From Sphaerolaimus hirsutus (lineage: Eukaryota; Nematoda; Chromadorea; Monhysterida; Sphaerolaimidae): DNA of 64,000 nt. Each line of letters starts with the position of its first letter. Within the stretch, counting starts at the first letter, position 1. The stretch spans positions 20,311,206-20,375,205 of the forward strand of contig OZ038453.1 in NCBI GenBank assembly GCA_964036195.1. The letters run 5' to 3'. A program made the translations under genes and the position numbers. The notes under the pieces were generated by a model that ran no database searches, was not told where the DNA came from, and was given only the letters and a program-made list of their open reading frames with translations. Positions 54,953 to 64,000 of the stretch are shown here, piece after piece.

Positions 54953-55414
54953 TACCTTATTTCCTCGAAATACCCCCCGGGGGGTGATTGTTTCATAGTG
55001 GTCCCGAGAGGGGGGGGGTTAAACGAGGGGGGGTATTTCGAGGGGGGGGGGGTTATTATTTCACAAGAAAATTTTTGAAAACCAAGTACGAAATTGTCGT
55101 CTGAAACGTACGCAGACGTCGAAAAATGCAACAAAAACTGCCATTTATAAGGTTCTGTAGACTAATATTAGTATGTAGATGGTATTTACACTGTTCTAAC
55201 GTGACACCGACATTGTTTTAACGTGTGTTCTGCAGTACACAGAACACAAACTACAGTTATTGTCATGTACGTTCCCTTTACACTCAATTGGGGGGGGGGG
55301 GTATTTCGAGGGGGGCGGGTGATTGTTTCATAGTGGTCCCGAGAGGGGGGGAGGGGTCAAACGAGGGGGGGGGGGTATTTCGAGGGGGGGGGGGGTATTT
55401 CGAGGAAATACGGT
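54953..55414. repeat. CGAAATACCCC foldback, intergenic
   Basis: Opens ccttatttcctcgaaatacc and closes ggtatttcgaggaaatacggta. Homologous to 62172-62758. Confidence 0.65.
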
Positions 55415-55683
55415 AGTTTGGCACGTGATGTTGTATAATCTGCGATAAAAACTGACACGACAATTTGGCATGTAAAAAAATGCCTGAAGTTCGATTGACA
55501 GTTTTGACACGTATAACACGGAGTAATTTACATGTAAACCGTGAGCATGTAAAACATTAGGGATGTAAAGTTGAACACTCCTGACTGGTACCCTCTTTCC
55601 AGTTCAATTGACAAATTTTTTTAAATACAGGTGTTACCTCAAATTACACCTGTATTCTCTATGGCTTTAAGGTGATTACAAAC

Positions 55684-55932
55684 GGCATTTCCTCGACTTA
55701 CCACCGGGCGTAATTGTTTCAAAGTGCAAATTTTGAGGGGGTAAAACGAGGGGGAGTCGGTTCCAGGCAGGTGTTATTATTTCGTCAGAAATTTTCGTGA
55801 AATCTATAGTAAAGTATATGCTTTCCATTACCCAAAACCGGTCCAAATATGATTTGATAACCCCCTCGAATTAACCCCTCAAAAAAGTTTACTCTGAACA
55901 ACAACCCTGGGGGTATTTCGAGGAAATACTGT
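55684..55932. repeat. CGAAATACCCC-type foldback just upstream of the receptor gene
   Basis: Ends cggcatttcctcgactta and gtatttcgaggaaatactgta. It stops 60 bp before the receptor start codon and may hold promoter or 5' UTR sequence. Confidence 0.5.
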
Positions 55933-55993
55933 ATTTATCTGCTTCTACCCTTTCAGAAAGCAGGTCAAAATTCGCTAAATCAATAATTCCAAA

Positions 55994-56016
55994 ATGCTAT
56001 CAATTCTCTACGTCCT
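55994..56016 (+). CDS. Receptor exon 1: start and signal peptide
   Basis: aaaATGc, then LSILYVL across the gtgagt donor. With exon 2 it gives a hydrophobic leader MLSILYVLSLVLDSS. Confidence 0.65.
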
Positions 56017-59000
56017 GTGAGTGCCTACTTCAAACTTTCCTTCAAAATAAACTCACAAAATCACAAAACTTCACAAAAAAACTTCACAGTTCACTCGTAC
56101 TTGACAGCAGCGTGTACACCGCTTCACTGACAGATCACCGTTTGCAAAGTCACAACAAAATCGCCGAAACGATCGGTTCAAATGCGAACCCGGATTTTGG
56201 CGCGAGTAATGGCGCGGAAATGGACAGTGGCGCTGGCGCCATAGGCGCGTTGGCGCTGCACACTTCGAAGGAAATTGAGCACGATGCTCAGGTGTCAATT
56301 CCGCAAATGTACAAGTGACACGATTACTGGTAAATGACAAGTTAATTTGTTACTGAAAAAAGTTGTCACTTTTTAGTTCAAAGTTCACTTTGTGACTTTA
56401 CTGATCACTTACCACTTTTCGAGTCATTTTTTCTACTTTGTGGAATTGGCCTCAGGTGGAAAAGATCAGAAATGTGACGCATTTGCTGGAAAGCGTTTTA
56501 TTGGGCTATGATAAGAATCTCAGACCCAACGCATACGGTGTGTAAAACTTATGTCGCATTGCCAGTTGCACTTGGCAAAGTTCCAATTTAACGAGTTGCC
56601 CAGTGAGTTTCATTCGCAGCCGGCACCCGCGATATAGTGTCCATTGATATTTTGATCCGCTCCATGGGGCCCATTTCTGAAAGGGAGGGTTCCTTCGCTT
56701 TGGATTGCTACTTCAGACAATCTTGGAACGACCCCAGGTTGGTTTTGTGCAGCTTATTTTGCAAATTTCTTGTACCGTATTTGTTTGAATAATTCCCCAT
56801 CTGCATAATTCCCTCTTTGTTAGACGTGTGATGAAAAATTATCCCCCCCCCCCTTGAATAATTTCCCCCTGACGGCCTTACGATCCATTCCATGTGTTGT
56901 GTCCAATTTTAACAAAAACGGCATGTTATTGTGTTTCGTGTAATGAATTTAAGGTATATAAACATGCTTAAAAAATGTACGAAATAATTCCTCCCCTTGA
57001 ATAATCCCCCCTCATAAAAATCTGACGAAAAATAATTGCCGGGGGAATTATTCGAGCAGATACGGTATTTCTTTTAGCATAAATCGATCTGCGCAGGCTG
57101 CAATTTTCATCCGAATCCATGCAAGTGCTCTCGTTGGGCATGTCGATGCTGGACAAAATCTGGAAGCCGGACACTTATTTTTGGAACGGCAAGGGCTCTT
57201 ACCTGCACAAGTTGACGCAGCCGAATAGATTGGTATGTTGAGGTAATTGCAAATTAAAAGTAAGTGCGCCTTGAATAACTCCCCCACCAAATAAACCCCG
57301 CTGGGCTCTTATTCAAGACCATACGGTAGCACTTTCGAAAACAAATCCACAAAACAAAATATCGTCGCAGGTGCGCTTGAAAACCGACGGCACAGTGTTA
57401 TATTCTTCTCGGCTGACGATCGTGGGCAAGTGCAGCATGGATTTGCGAAATTTCCCTCTGGATGCACAGTTGTGCCCGTTGCTGGTGGGCGGTTTAATGA
57501 GCCCGACACGTTTTGTCGGGTTGCCCGATTTATTGGGGATTTTATGTATGGTAGGATTTAAATACAGTTCAATTAGTAAAAATTAAAATACAGAAAACTT
57601 AAGAACTGGGTTGACTTTTTTTGTCTGTAAACATGAATAGTAAAATCTAATCTCAGAAAATCTCAGAAAGAGAAAATATATTCAAATGATTGAATCTCTC
57701 TGAAAAACGCCCAGCAATAATGTAAATAAGTGTAAATCCGTTATTTATTTAATCTTCCCATAAATGAGATACTTATACTCGGCGGACCGCAAAGTATGCG
57801 CCCTAAATTACTCATGTCTGAGTCTATAACGCGCGAGCGGGATACTTATGTACGCACTTCACAAAAATGAAAAATATTCCAAAAAAGAAAAGGCGGAGTC
57901 ACGTGCAAGCAACGAATGTTTTTCTCCCGAAATGTTTTTTCGTTTTTTTTTGTGGAACAATTTTTCTTTTATTGACGATGACGTGGTGGAGTGTTTCCTT
58001 CAGAAAAATGCATAGCGTGCGGTCCGCGGAGTATACCTAAAATAAAATAATATAAATCTGCTGAGATTTTTGGAATGTCATGCGGCGTTATGCCCTATTC
58101 AATTGGCCAGCGTGAATACAATTTCGAATACCTATTTCAAATCATCGGGCTGCCTGAAGAAAAGGCGGGGCTTATTAAATTTCGTCCCTGATTGGCTCCT
58201 TCGCTTATACCAGTGAAGAAGTCTTGTACAACTGGACTAGACAGCCGTGTGTTTGGGTGTTTTTTATAATTGTGAGCATTTTTTAATCGCACTTGAGTGA
58301 CATTTTATGTTGATTTCAGGTTGCATAACCCCACGATTCAATGTGTTTCGTATAGAAATCTAAAGTACTGTCATCCACATGAAATTACACTTGAATTTGC
58401 ATAAACACATGCTAAAATGCGTAAATTTTTATAAAGGTTGCACCTCTTCTATCAGATACTGATGATGGATAGCAAATATGGCATAGGCCTAGTACTCATT
58501 TCAACCCATTGGTAATCTAAACCCGCTGCTCACATATACCACTTATTGGGGGTGTAGATGAGCTGCTCATCTATGCGTGCTAATTCCCTGCCCATTGCAC
58601 ATCTACGCTCCCCCAACTAGGGGTATAGATGAGCAGTGGGCATAATTAGATGATAAGTGGGTCTTGATATGCGATGGGTTTAGATGGCTATCACACAGGG
58701 TTGTGAATATGATAACAGATGCCTCAAACTTCATGCCTTTTCTTACTTTTTATACCTACTAATGTACCTTCTTGGCACAGTTCCAGCAACAACGAACCAC
58801 CAGTTTTGATCGAACGTGGCTCAAAAATGGCGCAATTTTCGGTCGCTTCAGTTCAAACTGACAATGGCCCGGCAGGTTTCAGAGACGAGCATTTTAGCTC
58901 CTTGGAAGTGCATTTCGTTTTAAGGAGATATATGGGCTATTTTGTGATCAATTTCTATTTACCCTGCACTATGGTGGTGTTATTGAGCTGGTGCCAATTT

Positions 59001-62000
59001 CAGAAGCGAAAAAGTGACAAGAAAAGTGGAAAGTTATGATTGGTTAGATAAGTGGCAGGCAAATTGATAAGTGACAAGTAAAGTTGTTAAAATAGTGAAA
59101 ATACTTGTGACTTATGAATGCTTGCCACTTGATTAACCAATAACGTTATTATTTACAATGTATACATTTTACCACTTTACCTGTCACTTGTTCACTTGCG
59201 AAATTGGCCCCAGGGTAGCTTTTTGGATCAATAGAGAGGCAACTGCGGATAGGATTGGATTGGGGGTGACTTCTGTTTTGACGATGACTTTTTTGAGCCA
59301 GGACAGTAGATCGGATGTGCCCAGGGTCCGTTTGGGAATGGCTGCCTCTTTCTTTCATCAATTGTTGCTTTTATTTGGGTAAAGATATTTCGAAACTTTG
59401 CCATTAAGCCGGAATTAGAGCTCAGCGTCGATTCGACGTGAAATGACGAAGTGAAATGACGTCGTGAAATTAATTACACGAGTGTGGATCATGCTACGGC
59501 TCTACAATTTTCTAAGGATAATATATGAATCAATACCTTAATCGTGTCCAATACTGAGTGTTATCGAGCCTGTAGCTGTACGCACAGAAACTCGGCACGC
59601 ACATAGCTGATGCCATGTGCGTGCCGAGTTTCTGTGCCTACAAAGTTAATGTGATTTTTCACATTCTCTTCTATTCTATTCCCTATGTAGCAGTAGTTGA
59701 CACCCGAAATTTTGCCAACCGTTACATCTGTTTTCTACATATTTGACTTTCGCGATTGTGAATGTAAAATATGTAGAAAACAGCTGTAACAGTTGATGAA
59801 ATTTCAGGTGTCAACTACTTCAACACACATGAAAATCCTGAACTCAGATGGCCGACTTGTCCGACAGGGCCCAGTTGTGTGCGTAACGGGCATCTGTGCG
59901 TGGCGGGTTTTGATTCTGTGCGTAACGGGCGCGTGTGCGTAACGGGTTTCTGTGCGTAATGAGCCTGGCCTGTGTTATCAGCCACAACTAGAGCGAATTG
60001 AAAAATTCAATTTTTATCATTTCACGTCATCATCATTTCACGTCACAGTGTCAGGGAACAACTTGACATTTCACGTCAGACTATTGCAAGCAGCAGTCTG
60101 ACGTGAAATGTCAAGTTGTTCCCTGACACTGTGACGTGAAATGATGATGACGTGAAATGATAAAAATTGAATTTTTCAATTCGCTCTAGTTGTGGCTGAT
60201 AACACTCAGTATTGGACACGATTAAGGTATTGATTCATATATTATCCTTAGAAAATTGTAGACCCGTAGCATTTCACGTCGAATCGACGCTGAGCTCTAA
60301 TTCCCGCTTTATCGATGCAGAATTTCATCATCAAAAGCAACTGACCGCATACATTGCAATCAAATCTACCATATCTCATCTGAATATACGACCAAACAAT
60401 TTTTTTCGTTAGATGACGTTACTCTCGGCATCGGTGAATTAGGCGCCGGTCAAAAATAGCGCCAAGCGCCAAAAGCGCCATGGCGTTTTTTAGTTTGGCG
60501 TTAGCGCCATGGCACTTTTACAACACTAGTCAGTAGATTGTAAATGTGGGCTGCCCGAAAAAATTTCTCGTGCCCACGAAAATTAAACCCGACCCGCAGG
60601 TATCCTACCCGACGGCACTGGACGTGTACATAATAATCTGTTTTGCATTTCTTTTTGCCGCCGTGCTAGAATTTGCCGCTGTGCACGTGCACACTAAATA
60701 CAATACTGGTGGGTTTAAAAAAACTTGTACCACTCCTTTTTACGACAGATTTTCGTTGTTTTTGAAAATATCTAGGTATTTCTAAAAACTTTTTTAAACA
60801 GGGGACCCGGAAACACGATATCTGGAACACGAGCGAGTGAATACCCGGCGCAGTTTCATACGCAGTGCCATGAGGCAGCACATGAGAAGGGTGGGGGTCG
60901 GTTTTTGGGGATCGGCGTTTTATTTTTTATTTTTTTAAAGGGAATATATGGTGGTCAATCTCCAATATTAGTCAACTTTGACAAAAATTGTCTGAGAAAC
61001 AGTGACAAAAGCCCCTAAATTTGTTGAAAATAATCAACCAGTTAACCAGAGTTCACACAATTCACTTAATTGGGCCCTATTCCAATTTGACACCATCTCA
61101 AAACTATTTTCAGACTACCCGCACTCAACAAGCTAACAAATCTAGCATGGGCGCACTTTTAGCCATGGCAACCAAAATCTCCATTCCAGCAGATATGGGA
61201 AACAAGCAAAATGTGTTTGGCGCATTGCCAAATGAAGGTGTAGAGAATGAAGGAAAAATTGAAACGCAAAGTAGCAGTGATGAAGAGAAAGATTGTAGAA
61301 ATGTTGAAAATCAATTGCATAATTCATTCACCCCTGTGAAAGTGCAGTGAGTTGGGACTGGGAGTTTATCTAAATATTGACATCAAAGTTGACATCAATA
61401 TTCGGGTGACATCAATAGCAATATCAATATCAATATCTAAACTCAATTAAATTTTGGTTGATTTTGTGATACAACATATTAACATAGTTAGTTTTGTATC
61501 GTGACACAATGTTCATCATTTTTGTCAAGTGTAATTCTCTAAAACAATTTTTGTATTATTTAGTTGGCATTCAGTTGACATTAATTTGCCATGTCAACTA
61601 GTGTCTGTGGGCCCTAACGTACACAAACAAGGAATTCCAAAAATGTCAATAATGACATCTTTTTAAAAAGCACTTATCCTTCACAAGCTGTGTTTTCGCA
61701 TAACCGATGCAAGCAGTCAACTTTGTGCAATTAAATTTGCACACTGCTCAGGCAAAAAGACGACCATTGCATGGTGTACAGGCCGTCGAGGCGCAGCACT
61801 TACTCGCACAAGGTAAACGTGTTGGTGATAGATTGCAGTTGTATTCCGCATTTTTCAGGTGTATTCTTCAGGGAGATAAGTGAGAAGAAAAGTGCTAAGT
61901 GACAAGTGAAGTTATAAGTGCTGAGTTAAGTGGCAAGTTATGTAGGGTTATCGTATTTTTCTTATAGAAGAGCGCCGTTCTACTCTTTTTCATCAACTTT

Positions 62001-64000
62001 TTGCCTGCCGTTCTATTGGAGGTGCCGTTCTATTGGAGGCTGCCATTCTATAGGAGGCTGCCGTTCTATTAGAAGAAATACGGTAGCTGTGATATAGATA
62101 TTAAAATTATTTCCATTTCCATTTTATGAATCAATAACTTGTCTATTGCCCACGTGACCAAAAACTACATACCGTATTTCCTCGAAATACCCCCCCCTCG
62201 AAATACCCCCCCCCTCGTTTGACCCCCCCCCCTCTCGAGACCACTATGAAACAATCACCCCCCCTCAAAATATCCCCCCAGTCAAGTGAGCATAAATATT
62301 TGATTGGCATCTACTTGTCAAGTGAGCGGAATTATTTGTGAAGTATCATATATTTATTTGTCAGCTGTCATGTTTTCCCTACTTGTCAACTGTCAGGTTT
62401 GTCAAGTGAGCATTGGCCCCCCAAATTGAGTGTAAAGAGAACGTACATGCCAAATACTGCAGTTTGTGTTCTGCGTAGTGCAGAACACACGTTAAAACAA
62501 TGTTGGAATCACGTTAGAACAGTGTTTATACCATCTACGTACTAATATTAGTATACAGGAGTTGATACATGTCAGTTATTGATGCAATTTTCTACCCCAG
62601 CGCACATCACAAACCACGATTTTGTACTAGGATTTCAAAAAATTTCCTGTGAAACAATAACCCCCCCCCTCGAAATACCCCCCTCGTTTAACCCCCCCCC
62701 CCTCTCGGGACCACTATGAAACAATCACCACCCGGGGGTATTTCGAGGAAATACGGTAGGACTTTTCTTAAAATACCTGGTGCCAGTTCCTCAAAATGAG
62801 AAATGAGAAGTGAAATGGCAAAGGCGAAGTAAAAGCGCAAGGCGAAGTGAAATGGCAAGTGAATTGGCAACTGAAATGGCAAAAGCGAAGAGAAAATACA
62901 TTTTATTTTTATTTCTTTTACTTCTCTTTTGCCATTTCACTTGCCAATTCACTTGCCGTTTCACTTTGCTTTGCGCTTTTACTTCGCCTTTGCCATGTCA
63001 CTTCTCACTTCTCATTTTTGCGGAACTGGCCCCCAGTTGTCAATTTCTTGTCAGTTTATAGACATCAACAAAATTGGTACACAATAAACATTTGTTCTCC
63101 TCAGAAAATGGCAGACTCAAAACAACTGTTGAACCAAAAGCAGCGCATGAGTAGCCCCACGTGTCTGGACATTCCGTCGACAAACCAAGGCACCCCACAT
63201 GCACATCGATACATGAAGTCGGTTTTCAACCAGAATGTTTTAAATTAAAGTTTTCGAACTATAGTATTTCCTCAAAATACTCCCAGGGGGTTTATTTTTT
63301 AGAGTGCAAATTTTGAGGGGGGTGTTGCGAGGGGAGGTGGCTTATTCGAGGGAGGGTTTATTATTTCTCCAGTAATTTTCAAGACGGATCGTAATAAACT
63401 TGAGGTTTTACATACCAAAAATTTGTAATAAACGTTATAAAACGGGATACATTAAACATATCAACGTAGATACCGTATTTCTTCGAAATACCCCCCTTGA
63501 AATACCCTCAGGTCTTTTCGCGCTGAGGAAAAAATACCCCCGCCCCCCTCGAAAAACCCCCGTCTGAAATGATGTACATCATGTATGCAATGTCTAAATA
63601 CCGTATTACCTCGAATTATCCCCCTTTGAATTAACCCCCTCGAATTAACCCCCCCCCCCCCTCAAAATGGGCTTGGGAAATAATAACCCCCCTCGAAATA
63701 TCTCCTGCGGCGGAATATTTCGAGGAAATACGGTAGTTACAAAAACTATTCAAAGCTTGCGTTGGCAACTACTGCTGGCCCCAAAAGTCTTGTCACTTCT
63801 CCCACCCACTAAACTCATATCCAACACAGAAAAGCCGCCCACAGCCGAATGGTCACCCCACCAAGTACTTCGCATCACTCTTTTAGCGCACTAGCGGACA
63901 GGCGCCACCGGCCCAGTATAGCCATGCGAATGCTGCAGACCGCGTCTAGACAAAATAGCGTCAAATTGATATATAGGAAATGGGTGTCCGATGGCAAAAA
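55994..64000 (+). CDS. GABA-A-type Cys-loop receptor subunit, GRD-like (3' end beyond window)
   Basis: Plasma-membrane ligand-gated ion channel subunit. Exons: 55994-56016, 56090-56291, 56456-56537, 56620-56737, 57097-57232, 57371-57484, 58191-58246, 58781-58990, 59214-59325, 60600-60708, 60802-60890, 61114-61346, 61752-61812, 63105-63217 and 63830-64000 (open). About 609 aa are seen. Order: signal peptide (MLSILYVLSLVLDSS); ligand-binding domain from LLGYDKNLRPNAYG through CYFRQSWNDPR and IWKPDTYFWN; Cys-loop CSMDLRNFPLDAQLC (13 residues between Cys); M1 GYFVINFYLPC; M2 with ATADRIGLGVTSVLTMTFL; M3 VSYPTALDVYIIICFAFLF; long M3-M4 loop. M4 is not in the window. ADR before M2 replaces the PAR/AAR of typical chloride channels. 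Splice phases agree throughout; only intron 6 lacks a normal acceptor. Confidence 0.88.
56292..56455 (+). mobile_element. Receptor intron 2, bounded by inverted repeats (candidate introner)
   Basis: The intron starts GTGTCAATTCCGCAAA and ends TTTGTGGAATTGGCCTCAG, an inverted pair that reaches both splice sites. Arms have the AAGTGACAAGT/CACTTACCACTT steps of the GGCCAGTTCCGC family. Confidence 0.65.
56773..57066. repeat. TACCGTATTTGTTTGAATAATTCCCC foldback in receptor intron 4
   Basis: Opens taccgtatttgtttgaataa and closes ttattcgagcagatacggta. Confidence 0.6.
57371..57484 (+). CDS. Receptor exon 6: Cys-loop
   Basis: Encodes VRLKTDGTVLYSSRLTIVGK, then the Cys-loop CSMDLRNFPLDAQLC and PLL. 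The family signature is complete. Donor ctg/gtgggc. Confidence 0.92.
57485..58190 (+). other. Receptor intron 6 with a non-AG 3' end
   Basis: Runs from ctg/GTGGGCGG to CGTCCCTG/att. GGCGGTTTAATGAGCCC near the start is inverted-related to GGGGCTTATTAAATTTCG near the end. Exon identity on both sides is firm, so the intron ends are not in doubt by more than a few bases. Confidence 0.6.
58191..58246 (+). CDS. Receptor exon 7 (no AG acceptor)
   Basis: Encodes IGSFAYTSEEVLYNWTRQ, which follows CPLL exactly as in the family (CPLxIGSxxY). The base pair before it is TG, and the nearest upstream AG is separated by an in-frame TAA. Donor cc/gtgtgt. Confidence 0.7.
58781..58990 (+). CDS. Receptor exon 8: pre-M1 and M1
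   Basis: Encodes ERGSKMAQFSVASVQTDNGP and on to LEVHFVLRRYMGYFVINFYL, PCTMVVLLS. GYFxxxxYxPC is the M1 signature. Ends in the middle of the Trp codon (tg/gtgcca). Confidence 0.9.
58991..59213 (+). mobile_element. Receptor intron 8, bounded by inverted repeats (candidate introner)
   Basis: Starts GTGCCAATTTCAGAAGCG and ends TTGCGAAATTGGCCCCAG. The whole intron is one element with AAAGTGACAAG arms; the GT donor and AG acceptor are supplied by its two ends. Confidence 0.7.
59214..59325 (+). CDS. Receptor exon 9: M2 pore helix
   Basis: Encodes VAFWINREATADRIGLGVTS and VLTMTFLSQDSRSDVPR. LGVTSVLTMT is the anion-type pore helix, while Ala-Asp-Arg at its cytoplasmic end puts an acidic side chain at position -1', as in cation-permeable members. 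Confidence 0.93.
59407..60309. repeat. Nested palindromes in receptor intron 9
   Basis: Outer arms (ggaattagagctcagcgtcg and inverse) of 110 bp or more enclose three further hairpins: about 59585-59640 (CTCGGCACGCACAT), about 59694-59820 (GTAGTTGACACC) and 59974-60203 (arms of about 105 bp). GTGCGTAACGGG is repeated at 59880-59960. Confidence 0.85.
60600..60708 (+). CDS. Receptor exon 10: M3
   Basis: Encodes VSYPTALDVYIIICFAFLFA and AVLEFAAVHVHTKYNT. The YPTALDVY opening is typical of GABA/glycine receptor M3. Confidence 0.92.
61114..61346 (+). CDS. Receptor exon 12: M3-M4 cytoplasmic loop
   Basis: Encodes a polar, variable stretch (TTRTQQANKSSMGALLAMAT, then QSSSDEEKDC). Acceptor tttcag, donor ca/gtgagt. 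The open frame fits both neighbours, but the loop is not conserved, so support comes from splicing and phase. Confidence 0.65.
61376..61616. repeat. AGTTGACA-type MITE in receptor intron 12
   Basis: Left side attgacatcaaagttgacat, right side gtcaactagtgtctgtgggc. Left end decayed. Confidence 0.5.
61950..62085. repeat. GTTCTATTAGAAGAAATACGG array
   Basis: Repeated GCCGTTCTATTGGAGGC steps closing with agaagaaatacggta. A related fragment lies at 31615-31650. Confidence 0.6.
62172..62758. repeat. CGAAATACCCC foldback in receptor intron 13
   Basis: Opens accgtatttcctcgaaatac and closes with the inverse. The middle matches 54953-55414, including acgttaaaacaatgtt. Confidence 0.7.
62781..63033. repeat. 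GTGCCAGTTCC TIR element, non-intronic boundary form
   Basis: Opens ctggtgccagttcctcaaaa and closes tttgcggaactggcccccag. Same ends and arm motif as receptor introns 2 and 8, but here it sits inside a larger intron. Confidence 0.7.
63474..63736. repeat. CGAAATACCCCC foldbacks in receptor intron 14
   Basis: Two overlapping units with TACCGTATTTCTTCGAAATA and TACCGTATTACCTCGAATTA openings and a closing gaggaaatacggta. Confidence 0.6.
63830..64000 (+). CDS. Receptor exon 15, running off the window
   Basis: Phase-2 continuation encodes AAHSRMVTPPSTSHHSFSAL, then SIAMRMLQTASRQNSVKLIY and RKWVSDGK. Still loop sequence; M4 must lie further on. Confidence 0.6.

Noticed and set aside
57371-57586. Reading exon 6 straight through to the stop at 57586
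   Set aside because: The sequence after CPLL departs from the family, and the expected continuation IGSFAY is found at 58191.

Overview
The window is a stretch of animal nuclear genome. It has short GT-AG exons separated by long AT-rich introns, methyl-CpG-binding, Tudor and Cys-loop receptor domains, and very dense DNA transposons. The species cannot be placed beyond 'metazoan, probably a bilaterian invertebrate'. All three genes I could assemble are on the + strand; their exons were joined by hand from splice sites and codon phase.

Layout. 1-9.6 kb: no intact gene; nested DNA elements and one relic exon near 2.33 kb. 9.68-36.72 kb: a gene with two methyl-CpG-binding (MBD/TAM-like) domains and an AT-hook at the C-terminus. 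Its exons 4-9 are present twice (copy A about 14.8-19.9 kb, copy B about 20.3-27.6 kb) with a 200-N assembly gap between them; using one copy gives an in-frame 747-aa protein from 18 exons. 38.19-46.05 kb: a separate 10-exon, 485-aa protein with two Tudor modules. 46.05-55.99 kb: intergenic, almost entirely foldback and terminal-inverted-repeat (TIR) elements. 55.99-64.00 kb: a GABA-A-type Cys-loop receptor subunit, running off the window after the M3-M4 loop (M4 not seen). Its M1-M2 linker carries Ala-Asp-Arg, as I recall for the insect GRD class.

The repeat content is the most unusual part. I found 22 elements with 8-bp target-site duplications that can be read directly. They have hAT-like ends (TAGGGTTGG, TAGTGATG, CAGGGGT, CAGGGACG and similar) but carry family-specific low-complexity arrays next to the ends (CGGGAT, CCGGTGCC, GGCGCC, TTTCCG, AAACGTTTT, CGAGT). 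Copies A and B carry reciprocal insertions, so each gives the empty site for insertions in the other. Two introns of the receptor gene are bounded exactly by inverted repeats of a dispersed element family, which makes them candidate introners (transposon-derived introns).

The genes do not form an obvious pathway. The MBD and Tudor genes may both act in chromatin or germline silencing, but that is only an inference from domain content. No RNA genes, CRISPR arrays or bacterial-type operons were seen.
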